Origin: Amorphophallus konjac
Lineage: Eukaryota; Streptophyta; Magnoliopsida; Alismatales; Araceae
Assembly: GCA_022559845.1 (NCBI GenBank)
Contig: CM040128.1
Location: 78,617,247-78,681,246, forward strand
DNA: 64,000 bases
Direction of reading: 5' to 3'
Positions 10,369 to 20,869 of this stretch are shown one piece after another. The position numbers and the translations under genes are program-made. The notes beneath the pieces are model-generated. The model had not been told where the DNA came from and did no database searches. It saw only the letters and a program-made list of their open reading frames with translations. The stretch's first letter is position 1; every line of letters begins with the position of its first letter.

Positions 10369-12537
10369 TGATGTGACACAGCCCAAAGACCACTAAACAG
10401 GATGAGATGACCCTAGGACTTAGACCCGCAAGCATACAAGTGCTCAATGATTCTCACAATGACGATTTTTGCTCACCCGATTCACACGTTCACCCGGTGG
10501 GTCCGGGAGATAATGATGAGGGTCCGGGGCGGGACCCAATTGTTCTAATGGACTTACAATGCTAGGGCTGACCCCAAATGAGTCTAGGATACCCAACTTT
10601 GTGAGCGGCTGGCCCGCAAGGCGGGGGCTTGGTGGCACTCACTCACAGTCCGCGGTGGACACTAACAAACTAGCATGCAAGTTCGAGCCCTCTTCTCACC
10701 GCCGACGAGCAATCAAAGCAATACTAAACTAGCAAGAATAAGGCTACTAAGGATAGTATCAGAAGCTCACCTGATCGGTGTGAAGACACCGATCCCGATC
10801 GGAGACGAGGGCGCGCCGGGAGGCGAGGGTATGCACCCGATCGCCGCGGCGATGTAGCTTGACCTGAAATTGCAAACGGTACAGCACTACTCCTCACGCA
10901 GGAGGGGTGATCTTGGGGTGGGGGTTATGCTTAATACATTCAAAACTACCTCCACGCAGGGAGGGGCCTTCAGCTGGCCAAGCGGGGTGGGGAGAGATGC
11001 AAAGGAAACCGAGTTTCCGAGCTTCGCCGATTCTGTCTAGCTTCTGTAATTCTGGACAGGGAGTCGATGTTGATGCAGCCAATAAATCCACCGAGCTCAG
11101 AATCTGATGAGACTTGCGCCAAAAGATTGCTAACCGGAGAGGGGTGCAGCCTGAATTTTTGGACGATGTTCTGATCTGGGGGCTGACTGTTCCGGCGACT
11201 GGAAGATGGATGCAGCTCTGGTCTCTGGCCGAGCTCAGTCTGAAACAGCAGGTTGGAGAAGCGGCCGCGGTCGCTCCTGAGCTCCAAATCTGGCACCGCT
11301 GGACTCGTTGGAATCGTGGAGGAGTCTACTTTGCATAAAAACAAACGGGGAAGTCTTCTGATGTCGGAGATGAGCTGGGTGTCCAGAGAAGTGGACGGTG
11401 GTCGGGGCAGACTGTGAGGAGGCAGACCGGCGTGGTTGTGGTATAAAATTGATATCTCTGGTTGTAGGATGCTGAACGGAGCTCCGCCTTCTGTTCCTGG
11501 ATGCTGACAGAGGGAGGAAGATCTTTGTAGAAGACCCTGAAGGCTGATTCCTTCAAGGTTCGTCGTGGGAGAGTCTTCTCTGCCGCTCTGGCTTTTGGTC
11601 TGAGAGGTTCTGCGTAGTCGGGGAAGAACAGCCTTCACGGACGGCCACGAACTCGGAATGGAGTGATTCCACCTCGCCTGCGAAGAGCACAGGGAGGACT
11701 TTCCATAAAGTTAGGCCATGCCACCAGCAGAACCAGGATGCAGTCGTGGACGTCGCTGCAACAGAGTGCTAATCTGCAGGTCGGCCTGCACACAAAGCTG
11801 GAGTGGAGAAGAGAGGAGGGGGCGAACTTGGCTTGAGGGGAGAGGAGGGGTGCGACCTAGGGAGCAAGGAGGGAAGGGGAGATTCGAATTTGGGCTTTGG
11901 AATGAGTTAATTCAGCCTTGGGAAGGTGGAGATATGCTTAGGGAAGTGAAAGGGGTAGGTGGTGGTTGGAGGGTGGGGTTTTGAGTGGTGGAACTTCCTT
12001 GGGACTAGGTGAGGATTAAAGAGGGGTTGTGGGAAGTTGTGGGGAGTTAATGGAGGTAGGTGGGGGTTGGAAGTGGTTGAGAGGGGGAGGAGAGAGAGTG
12101 AATTTCGAAATTTAGAGAGAGGAGGAGAGAGAATGGAGAGATAATGAGAGAGAGAGAGATATTGAGAGAGTTTGAAAGGGTTTTCTTCAATATTCATCAA
12201 AAGTTGAATACAAGAGGAGAGATGGGGCCTATATATAGGCAATCATTCTTTACATGACCAAAATACCCTTGACAATAAGATAAAAGACCGAGCATATCCT
12301 AGACTCAATCCTATGGGCCCATAACTAAAGTAATAAGGCCCAATTAAACATAACAAGGGAAATGGACTAAAACCATATGACTCAATAAAGGAAAATACAT
12401 AAGATAGGACTCAATAAAAAGAAAATACATAAAATGAAACTTGGGAAATGAAGATAACAAGTGTAGACCATGATCAATCCATATCAAGAGTGTGCAGGCG
12501 ATCAAAGCTAGAGGGGTGTCGGGAGATGCCCTCATCA
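10369..12537 (-). repeat. B1 left LTR (3' LTR in element orientation)
   Basis: In element orientation it starts TGATGAGGGCATC and ends GTGTCACATCA. It contains a palindromic TATA box (12228-12239), a long pyrimidine-rich leader (GA-rich on the + strand around 11810-12180), and several short ORFs with no recognisable product. The same ORFs recur in the other LTR. Confidence 0.93.
12228..12239 (-). promoter_or_regulatory. TATA box in B1 left LTR
   Basis: CCTATATATAGG is repeated exactly in the right LTR at 17336-17347. The GA/CT-rich leader follows it on the minus strand, which suits a transcription start just downstream. Confidence 0.7.
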
Positions 12538-15368
12538 AATCCCTCGGGGTGGGGAGAGCTCGACCCTGTCGAGTATGGGTCTGCCTGGCTGTCGTACTGC
12601 TCCATCATGTCGGGATCCAAGCATATCAAATCCTCCCGACTCACCCATGTATCCTCGATCGGGGGACGGCTCTTCCACCTAACCAGATAGCCCTGATACA
12701 CCCTGTGCCTCGTAATGATACTCTGCTCATCCAGTATTGCCTCTACCTGCTCTCGTCGGTCTCTCAAGCTAGAAAGTGGAGTCCCTCCGGGAGTGTCTCT
12801 CATAAGGGGGGGTAAAGGCTCAAGCTCCTCACTAGGTTCCACCGCGGGGCCTTTGTGGGGTACCAGGTCCGCCACACTGAAGGTAGGGTGCACCCCATAG
12901 CTTTCTGGTAGGTCAAGCTCATAAGCATTGCTGCCAAGTCGTCGTAGAACTCGAAAGGGTCCCGAACCCCGTGCCCTCAACTTGGAGGCAGGTCCCGGAA
13001 GGAGCTGCTCCGTCCTCACCATCACCGAGTCTCCCACTTGGAACTCGTAGTGGCGCCGATGAGCATCTGCCCGCCTTTTGTAAGTCTCATTGATCCTTCC
13101 TATATGCTTGCGAGAATGCGTATGCCATGCATGATGATGCGATGTTAGTGCGAAACGAATGGTATGCCAAGGTGGACCTGGGCAGCCAAATGTAGACCGA
13201 TCACACTTTGATGCTATGAAGACTGTGGTAGTCTTAGGAGGGCCGGGACATCCATAGATGAACCTTTTATGCATGGGTGTGATAAATGTCGGGGGACCCG
13301 GACATCCATGTATGCTCCTATCATGCTTAAGACTCATGATGAATGAAGGTGGGCCAATACATCCGAATATGGTCCACTTATGCTGCCTACTTGACATGTG
13401 GGTGATGTGGATGAATGTACCCGACTTATGAATCATGTCAAATGGTGTGGTAGGCCTGGACACATGCATGTTTATCCCAAAGGTGACTTCCATGTGCATA
13501 GATGTGGGATGACTTTTGAACGTCCACGTGAATGGGTCGAAGGGATCTACGAACGTGGTTATGGGGTGGGGCACTTCATCAATCCCAAGGTGTTTGTTGC
13601 CTAAGGTCAAGGCTCTCATGTTGTAACCCGATTCTAGGAAGGGAGGAGTTTGGGTCGACATGGGCGATGTGGGTAAGGTAAGGTGGGTGGTGAATAGGGA
13701 AAGTGGGTCACATGGAGATTTAGGCTCCCATAGAAAAGGGTCAAAGGGATTATGGTAAGGGTCACCTAGGTAGGGGTACTCCATGTTCTCAAGGTCCTCA
13801 AATGGCGAATCATCTCTCTCTAAGATAATTGGGCCAAGGTTGCTAATGGGTTGGCCAATCAAAGTACTTTGGATCTCAATGGTTGGGGAGTAGACTAGGA
13901 TGGGTTCCTCCTCCATGGGAAGAAGGAGTATGATCTCACTTGTAAATTGGCCATTGGTGTAGATGGAAGTGATGGAGCCAATGGTGGGGTAAGCTAGGCT
14001 AATGGTGCTAGACTCTGATGGCCTCATGGCTAGCATATCGGTCAAGTGGACTTGCCAATGTAGGTAGGCCACTAAGTCTCCCAAATCTTCTACACAATAG
14101 GAGGTTTGATAAGTGACATGAGGCTGAGTGGGAATGAGTTGGGATTGATGTCCCATGAGTAGGTGGCTTGGTTGTAAACTAGGAATGGTGAGGCCTCGCT
14201 TGAGCCATAGGAATATGGACTTATCTATGGTGATGGTGTCATGGGGAAGGGTGTATAGCTCTTGAGGAACTAGGTTAGGAGGGGTGGGTGAGTTGTATGG
14301 CCCTTGGATTTCCTTGATTTTGGGAGGTGGATCCGAATTGGTATCCCTCTCCACTTGGGTAGGTGTGTGGGTTGCAACTCCTAAGGACAATGGGGTAGGA
14401 AGGTCTATGGTGGGTGGGTTGGTGTTAGTCGAGGCATGGCGCACTCGAGGAGGTGAGCAAGGTCGGACATGGGTTGGACTTGGGAGTGGAAGTAGTGGAG
14501 GCCTAATTTGGGGTAAGATTGGTGTAGGAAGCGGGAGGTGGGTTGGGTGAGGGGTTTTGGGTTTTGGGGTGGTGGCCATTATGGGCCTTGGTGGAGGGGT
14601 GGACATGGTGTCCACATGGTTTTTAATGGTGAGGGTTGGATGAGTGGTGGTCACCATGGAGGGAATTGGGTTGGTTAGGGGTCTCTTGCCCTTGGGATCA
14701 CTTGGGGTGAAAGTGGGGGCTAAAGGGGCTTGACTAGTGTAGGTTAGGGAAGGGGGTTTTGGTTGGGATGTGGGGGACATCATGAGGTTAGGTGGGGAGG
14801 TGGAGGTCTTAGGTACTTGGGTTTTAGTGATAAGGGTTTGGACGGGTGGGGTGGGAGGAGTGGGAGTGCTCCTTGGGTTTTGGTGATCCGAGTGGGAAGG
14901 GGACACATACCTAGCCCTTAGTTGATCCTTCATGTCCTCCCATGTGGTGAGGGGAGCTTCCCGTCTAATTATCCTTAAGCCCTCAATTTTACACCAATGA
15001 GTTTGAGCCCTTTTGGTTAGTTGTATTTTGGCAACCCATGCCTTTTCATCCTCGGAAATATGATACCAATTGAAGTATTGGTCCATTGTAGCTTCCCAAT
15101 CTAAATATTTGCTAGGAGAGGTCCCATCAAAGGTGGGAAGTGGGAAAGGGGCCATCCTATCGTCCGTCCTTAGGGCGGGCCTATTTTTTCCAAGTTGGTT
15201 GAGTCGGCCCGATATGTTATCAAGCCGCTCATTGGCATAGGTCAAGGCTTTCATGAAGTAGTTGAAGTCATGAGTGTTAGTGGTAGGCATCCCTTGGGGT
15301 TTTGGATTCATTGTGGGATTGGAAGAGGTAGTATTGGGTTGAAAGCGAGTACCACTACGAGTGGTCAT
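12474..15368 (-). CDS. Gag - unknown central region - integrase tail/chromodomain fusion protein
   Basis: One open frame of 964 codons starts 108 bp inside the 5' LTR boundary. Residues about 70-155 resemble the retrotransposon Gag domain (FDGTSPSKYLDWEATMDQYF; W...M...L...Y). A Pro/Thr/Ser-rich linker (about 160-370) follows. A central region of unknown family (about 370-750) carries GSITSIYT, two NPFDPF/DPFDPF motifs and four GC[IP]GPP repeats. Residues about 775-860 match the C-terminal tail of chromovirus integrases (FQVGDSVMVR, GPFRVLRRLGSNAYELDLP, FSVADLVPH), and about 885-925 is a chromodomain (ILDEQ, YLVRWK, EDTW). There is no DTG, YxDD or DDE motif. The last 21 codons, the stop included, read into the 3' LTR. 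The product presumably forms or joins virus-like particles; the central region's role is unknown. Confidence 0.85.
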   Translation of the reverse strand: MTTRSGTRFQPNTTSSNPTMNPKPQGMPTTNTHDFNYFMKALTYANERLDNISGRLNQLGKNRPALRTDDRMAPFPLPTFDGTSPSKYLDWEATMDQYFNWYHISEDEKAWVAKIQLTKRAQTHWCKIEGLRIIRREAPLTTWEDMKDQLRARYVSPSHSDHQNPRSTPTPPTPPVQTLITKTQVPKTSTSPPNLMMSPTSQPKPPSLTYTSQAPLAPTFTPSDPKGKRPLTNPIPSMVTTTHPTLTIKNHVDTMSTPPPRPIMATTPKPKTPHPTHLPLPTPILPQIRPPLLPLPSPTHVRPCSPPRVRHASTNTNPPTIDLPTPLSLGVATHTPTQVERDTNSDPPPKIKEIQGPYNSPTPPNLVPQELYTLPHDTITIDKSIFLWLKRGLTIPSLQPSHLLMGHQSQLIPTQPHVTYQTSYCVEDLGDLVAYLHWQVHLTDMLAMRPSESSTISLAYPTIGSITSIYTNGQFTSEIILLLPMEEEPILVYSPTIEIQSTLIGQPISNLGPIILERDDSPFEDLENMEYPYLGDPYHNPFDPFLWEPKSPCDPLSLFTTHLTLPTSPMSTQTPPFLESGYNMRALTLGNKHLGIDEVPHPITTFVDPFDPFTWTFKSHPTSMHMEVTFGINMHVSRPTTPFDMIHKSGTFIHITHMSSRQHKWTIFGCIGPPSFIMSLKHDRSIHGCPGPPTFITPMHKRFIYGCPGPPKTTTVFIASKCDRSTFGCPGPPWHTIRFALTSHHHAWHTHSRKHIGRINETYKRRADAHRRHYEFQVGDSVMVRTEQLLPGPASKLRARGSGPFRVLRRLGSNAYELDLPESYGVHPTFSVADLVPHKGPAVEPSEELEPLPPLMRDTPGGTPLSSLRDRREQVEAILDEQSIITRHRVYQGYLVRWKSRPPIEDTWVSREDLICLDPDMMEQYDSQADPYSTGSSSPHPEGFDEGISRHPSSFDRLHTLDMD
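12538..12573 (-). other. B1 polypurine segment and adjacent hairpin
   Basis: Next to the 3' LTR, in element orientation, lies CCACCCCGAGGGATT. Just upstream is a perfect 6-bp stem with a 3-nt loop (CTCGACAGGGTCGAG on the minus strand; + strand 12559-12573). Both parts align with A1 (21412-21447) and A2 (38490-38526). Confidence 0.7.
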
Positions 15369-15462
15369 GCAAGGTTGGGTGGGCTATGCAAGGGTGTGCG
15401 GATGCACCTATGAAAGTCTTAGTGTGACCCAAGACTAGACTTGTAAGGACAAGCCTATGACC

Positions 15463-15474
15463 GCTCTGATACCA
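15463..15474 (-). other. B1 primer binding site (initiator tRNA-Met)
   Basis: The minus strand reads TGGTATCAGAGC two bases inside the 5' LTR, which ends at 15477 on the + strand. This is the usual plant retrotransposon site complementary to the 3' end of initiator tRNA-Met. Confidence 0.9.
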
Positions 15475-15476
15475 CT

Positions 15477-17645
15477 TGATGTGACACAGCCCAAAGACCA
15501 CTAAACAGGATGAGATGACCCTAGGACTTAGACCCGCAAGCATACAAGCGCTCAATGATTCTCACAATGACGATTTTTGCTCACCCGATTCACACGTTCA
15601 CCCGGTGGGTCCGGGAGATAATGATGAGGGTCCGGGGCGGGACCCAATTGTTCTAATGGACTTACAATGCTAGGGCTGACCCCAAATGAGTCTAGGATAC
15701 CCAACTTTGTGAGCGGCTGGCCCGCAAGGCGGGGGCTTGGTGGCACTCACTCACGGTCCGCGGTGGACACTAACAAACTAGCATGCAAGTTCGAGCCCTC
15801 TTCTCACCGCCGACGAGCAATCAAAGCAATACTAAACTAGCAAGAATAAGGCTACTAAGGATAGTATCAGAAGCTCACCTGATCGGTGTGAAGACACCGA
15901 TCCCGATCGGAGACGAGGGCGCGCCGGGAGGCGAGGGTATGCACCCGATCGCCGCGGCGATGTAGCTTGACCTGAAATTGCAAACGGTACAGCACTACTC
16001 CTCACGCAGGAGGGGTGATCTTGGGGTGGGGGTTATGCTTAATACATTCAAAACTACCTCCACGCAGGGAGGGGCCTTCAGCCGGCCAAGCGGGGTGGGG
16101 AGAGATGCAAAGGAAACCGAGTTTCCGAGCTTCGCCGATTCTGTCTAGCTTCTGTAATTCTGGACAGGGAGTCGATGTTGATGCAGCCAATAAATCCACC
16201 GAGCTCAGAATCTGATGAGACTTGTGCCAAAAGATTGCTAACCGGAGAGGGGTGCAGCCTGAATTTTTGGACGACGTTCTGATCTGGGGGCTGACTGCTC
16301 CGGCGACTGGAAGATGGATGCAGCTCTGGTCTCTGGCCGAGCTCAGTCTGAAACAGCAGGTTGGAGAAGCGGCCGCGGTCGCTCCTGAGCTCCAAATCTG
16401 GCACCGCTGGACTCGTTGGAATCATGGACGAGTCTACTTTGCATAAAAACAAACGGGGAAGTCTTCTGATGTCGGAGATGAGCTGGGTGTCCAGAGAAGT
16501 GGACGGTGGTCGGGGCAGACTGTGAGGAGGCAGACCGGCGTGGTTGTGGTATAAAATTGATATCTCTGGTTTTAGGATGCCAAACGGAGCTCCGCCTTCT
16601 GTTCCTGGATGCTGACAGAGGGAGGAAGATCTTTGTAGAAGACCCTGAAGGCTGATTCCTTCAAGGTTCGTCGTGGGAGAGTCTTCTCTGCCGCTCTGGC
16701 TTTTGGTCTGAGAGGTTCTGCGTAGTCGGGGAAGAACAGCCTTCACGGACGGCCACGAACTCGGAATGGAGTGATTCCACCTCGCCTGCGAAGAGCACAG
16801 GGAGGACTTTCCATAAAGTTAGGCCATGCCACCAGCAGAACCAGGATGCAGTCGTGGACGTCGCTGCAACAGAGTGCTAATCTGCAGGTCGGCCTGCACA
16901 CAAAGCTGGAGTGGAGAAGAGAGGAGGGGGCGAACTTGGCTTGAGGGGAGAGGAGGGGTGCGACCTAGGGAGCAAGGAGGGAAGGGGAGATTCGAATTTG
17001 GGCTTTGGAATGAGTTAATTCAGCCTTGGGAAGGTGGAGATATGCTTAGGGAAGTGAAAGGGGTAGGTGGTGGTTGGAGGGTGGGGTTTTGAGTGGTGGA
17101 ACTTCCTTGGGACTAGGTGAGGATTAAAGAGGGGTTGTGGGAAGTTGTGGGGAGTTAATGGAGGTAGGTGGGGGTTGGAAGTGGTTGAGAGGGGGAGGAG
17201 AGAGAGTGAATTTCGAAATTTAGAGAGAGGAGGAGAGAGAATGGAGAGATAATGAGAGAGAGAGAGATATTGAGAGAGTTTGAAAGGGTTTTCTTCAGTA
17301 TTCATCAAAAGTTGAATACAAGAGGAGAGATGGGGCCTATATATAGGCAACCATTCTTTACATGACCAAAATACCCTTGACAATAAGATAAAAGACCGAG
17401 CATATCCTAGACTCAATCCTATGGGCCCATAACTAAAGTAATAAGGCCCAATTAAACATAACAAGGGAAATGGACTAAAACCATATGACTCAATAAAGGA
17501 AAATACATAAGATAGGACTCAATAAAAAGAAAATACATAAAATGAAACTTGGGAAATGAAGATAACAAGTGTAGACCATGATCAATCCATATCAAGAGTG
17601 TGCAGGCGATCAAAGCTAGAGGGGTGTCGGGAGATGCCCTCATCA
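15477..17645 (-). repeat. B1 right LTR (5' LTR in element orientation)
   Basis: This is the partner of 10369-12537, of equal length and with about 13 visible substitutions. It holds a TATA box at 17336-17347. The short ORFs inside (for example 15552-15746, 16078-16746 and 16826-17092) are the same leader ORFs as in the other LTR and are not called as genes. Confidence 0.93.
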
Positions 17646-17650
17646 TCAAA

Positions 17651-18392
17651 GCTTGGAGATCGGGACCGATCGACCCCCGATCGGTGTTCCCGGCCGACCG
17701 CCGTCCGTGGAGGCGCGCCACCAGGGGTCCCCATCATAGTGGGTCCCACCCCCGCAGATCCGGAGGACAGCACCGTCCGTGGGCCCCGTGGGCCCGCAGA
17801 ACCCGCCGTTCGGAAAGCACGAAAACGCGGAGTTCGGCACCGCCGGGCGACATCAAGATGCTGCCCGTCAACCCAATTCGCGTGATTCCCGGGCCCCGCA
17901 TGTGACCTTTTACCTCCCTGCATGGAGTGGGTCAAATTATTGTACTACTGTAAAATTGTGTTAACCGGGGGTCCGTGATTGGCCGGGGTTATCTTCGCCA
18001 CGCCGGGTGCGTGGAGGTAAAGGTCTTAACTCCTTGGCATTACATAGCTTAGCTAGTATACGGTCTTTTGCCGCTGCCGAGAGTGTAGGTACTAGCCCGT
18101 GTGTCCATGTCACCGCTGTGAGAGTGAGAGTGACCCGTCCCGTGACTCGATCCGAGTCCGGAAGTTGAGTCGGACTACCCTTGACCTCCGCCGGTTCCTT
18201 AACCGCGCACGGTCCGCGCTTTCCCTCGCTTGGGATGATGAGTGAGCTTCCACTTCTGTTAGCGACGTTTCGCCACTAGGAGCTCGTAGTGTCGGGCTTA
18301 GTGTCTCCCTGGTGTGTGTTGCTAGTCGTGTCTTCATCTAGAGTCCGAGGTTGGCACCATATAGTGTCATCTCCCGTGTCCGTCCCGCATCA
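17651..18392 (+). repeat. A1 5' LTR, second segment
   Basis: The segment resumes after B1 at GCTTGGAGATCGGG, matching the 3' LTR at 22957-23698, and ends CGTCCCGCATCA at 18392. Confidence 0.9.
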
Positions 18393-18395
18393 GTT

Positions 18396-18407
18396 TGGTA
18401 TCAGAGC
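18396..18407 (+). other. A1 primer binding site (initiator tRNA-Met)
   Basis: TGGTATCAGAGC begins three bases after the end of the 5' LTR. It is the same site as in B1, A2, S1 and S2. Confidence 0.9.
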
Positions 18408-18764
18408 AGGTCGAGTCTAGGGTAGTCATTGCATAAGTCTTGCATGCATCATGGTCTAAGTCAAGTCTAGGATCATCATTTTCAAAAAAACAAAAAAAAG
18501 AGTGTTTTAAAATTGTATTTCATCCCGATAATTCGGTATCTTAAAAGGTGTTGTCCGAACGTTAGGCTACGCCTATCGGGAAGACCGCACACTTGCGCGA
18601 GTGATCTTCGGATCGATTAACTCCGCCATGTACCGGATATTGGTTTAGGTCTAGGAGCATTAGTCGGTGTTTGCATTAGTTAGTGCATTCCAACCTTGCA
18701 TAGCCGGTCTAGTGTAGTGTCCAAGTGTCGGCATGTCCAACATATAGTCCCCCCCCAATTTCCC

Positions 18765-19604
18765 ATGGATTCCCAATCACCCGGGCAATATGGCCGTTGG
18801 TCCACCCATGGGCTTGGCAACCATCCCCTCCACTTCCGTAGACCCGAAGCCTCGGACTTTTATGGCTCCAATGACCCAGGCGACTACCTCAAGTGGGAAG
18901 CCACCATGGACACATACTTTGATTGTTATACTATGTCCGATGCCATGCAAGTTAGTTTTGCCCGAGAGAGGCTTGTCCACAAAGCCGCCTGGAAATGGGA
19001 GAGCATTGAGCGCATGAGAGAGGTTAGGAGGCAAAGGCCCATCGAGTCGTGGCATGAGATGAAGGACGAACTTAGGAAGGTCTACCTACCCGGCCCGGTC
19101 ACCTCCAACCGACCCCACCCAATCACATCCACCCAAGTGGGCCATAATCGGAGGCAACGCGCCGCACATGTAGAAGAGCCTAGGTCCACGACTAGGCCGA
19201 CTTCATATGGGGGAGTCCATCACATCACTCCTACTCCAAACCCCACCATTGCCGAACTCTTCCAAATCATTTTGGATAAGGTGGATAGGAAGTGTGATTA
19301 TATTGAGTCCCTGCTTCCCCCTTGCCTACCTCCTAGCCGAGATAGAACCAAGCATGACCCTAAGGAGGTAGCAACCGGTAGTCCCAATCCAGTGTCATCT
19401 AGAGTGCCATCCCGAGGTCCTCTCCCCATCTTGGTGGATCCTCTTCCCCCACCCACGAGAGCCCCATTGCCTACACCCCCTGTCCGTCAGGAGGATAAGG
19501 GTAGGGACCCACTTATCAAGGAGCGTAGAGGATCACGACAACAGTGTTATCGCTGCCAGGGTTTGGCCACTTTGCCGGACAGTGTCCCACTCGGACATCT
19601 CTAG
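18765..19604 (+). pseudogene. A1 Gag portion, ending in a frameshifted zinc knuckle
   Basis: I chose the ATG at 18765 (MDSQSP) because A2 begins with the same residues; an in-frame ATG at 18696 lies upstream. The Gag domain (YLKWEATMDTYF, WESIERMREVRR, WHEMKDELRKVY) is followed by a Pro-rich linker. Near 19545-19590 a CCHC knuckle begins CYRC, but its second half is in another frame (GHFAGQC), so a single-base loss near 19560 ends this ORF at 19604. B1 shows the architecture as one ORF, so this reading frame was probably joined to the next one. Confidence 0.82.
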
Positions 19605-20713
19605 CCCTAGGGGATAAAGGAGTTGGAGAAACCTCACCTTCCGATCTTATTTCGGAGCCCGCTCATTTGGAGCCGCCAAAGCCCGAGCCACCGGTGTTTC
19701 TAACGGGTACACTTTTCATAGCCGAACCACTTCTTAGATGGCTCAAGAACGGCTTGGCCCCATCTCTCCTCCCATCCATGGACCCTACCCTACCATTAGT
19801 GCCGGTCAACTCATTCCATACCACCTTCCGGTCTAGTCACCATGTGGATACATTAGATGATCTTCTTAAAGGATTAGACCGGCAGTTGACATTTACGCAC
19901 TTGTTGGCCCCACGCTTCGACCGACCTACAGGTCGTAGCTTCACACATCCATCCCTAGGGTCCATCACCTCCGTGTACACTGTGGGTCATGTTATCACGG
20001 AGGTTCTTCTACTCCTCCCTTTGCCGGCCGAGTCCAACTTCATTCCCCTTTGCCCAATGGAGGAATCTTACTTTCTACCTATGACTGTCGTCCCATCTCT
20101 CGCAATGAATGAAGGTGATCATTTACACCTCCAAGATTTCCAAATGTGGGACAGTGATTTGTGGAAGCCTAGTCCGAGGGGTCATACCTTCTTTGATCCC
20201 TTCGACCCATTCTCTTATGGACTCCGTGACCCACCATATTTACACCACCTTTTCGAGAGAGTCCACCATCATACCCCCACCGTCTCATCTCCCTTCACGG
20301 ATGAAGGTGACCATCAACACCTTCTAGAATTCCACACATGGGACCTTGAAATGAGGGAATCCATATCGAGGGGTCACACATTCTTTGATCCCTTCGATCC
20401 CTTTCTTCATGGGCCCTTTGGCCCACAACCTCCATTCCACCTCTTTAAGGAAGTCCACTATCACACCCCTCCTACTCGGGCCTGGCAACCTTTACATGGA
20501 AATAGGTCCGAACCGTCATTTGGGGGTAATGAGGACTTTGGTTTCCCCGGGCCACCTCAACCACCCAAACCTCCCGGACTTCCCACATCCAAACCCCATG
20601 TCCATGGTTGGTGCATCGTAGGATGTCTAGGAGTCCACTATGACATTAACCTCCGGTTATGTCAAATGCATGCATGGCACACATTCGGATGTCCTGGACC
20701 ACCTTGCATATGA
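19563..20713 (+). pseudogene. A1 central region of unknown function (FDPFDPF / FGCPGPP)
   Basis: This is an open frame of about 380 codons after the zinc knuckle. It contains AEPLLRWLKNGL, VNSFHTTFRSSHHVDTL, GSITSVYTVGHV, two copies of a block with GHTFFDPFDPF, and FGFPGPP and FGCPGPP near its end. A2 aligns throughout and B1 aligns in the GSITS, DPFDPF and GCPGPP parts. I do not recognise the family. It sits where protease and polymerase normally lie. It ends with TGA at 20711-20713. Confidence 0.75.
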
Positions 20714-20742
20714 TTGGGTTTTACTAACTGTAGGGTTGTTTA

Positions 20743-20838
20743 GGGTCGTGTGTGCATCCGTGTGTTTCTTTTCTTTTGGTAAGCATGTTAGGTCGTGTGT
20801 GCATCCTGTGTTTCTTTTCTTTTGCTAAACATGTTAGG
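20743..20838 (+). repeat. Tandem duplication of about 55 bp in A1
   Basis: Two adjacent copies contain GGTCGTGTGTGCATCC and GTTTCTTTTCTTTTG and end in CATGTTAGG. They lie between the central region and the integrase tail, where no coding continuity is visible. Confidence 0.8.
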
Positions 20839-20869
20839 AGTCTGCATGACGATGTCCGTCGTCACAGTT

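Larger units (their letters stand above)
10369..17645 (-). mobile_element. Element B1: intact-looking non-autonomous chromovirus-like retrotransposon
   Basis: B1 is flanked by TCAAA at 10364-10368 and 17646-17650 and is inserted in the A1 5' LTR. Both LTRs (10369-12537 and 15477-17645) are exactly 2169 bp. By eye I find about 13 substitutions between them, 11 of them transitions, and no indel. It keeps a primer binding site, a TATA box in each LTR, a polypurine segment and one uninterrupted 964-codon ORF. It is the best-preserved and youngest-looking element here. It lacks every enzymatic pol domain, so mobility would need an autonomous relative in trans. Confidence 0.93.

Noticed and set aside
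11718..11984. 88-codon ORF, present again at 16826-17092
   Set aside because: It lies in the two B1 LTRs, which are nearly identical by descent; repetition is not evidence of a gene.
12474..15368. The long B1 ORF as a captured proline-rich host gene
   Set aside because: It begins with a Gag domain and ends with an integrase tail and chromodomain, and the middle is shared with A1 and A2; the ORF is element-native.
10369..17645. Direct repeats read as a 5.1-kb segmental duplication
   Set aside because: Equal-length ends with TG...CA, a primer site, a polypurine segment and a TCAAA duplication show they are LTRs.
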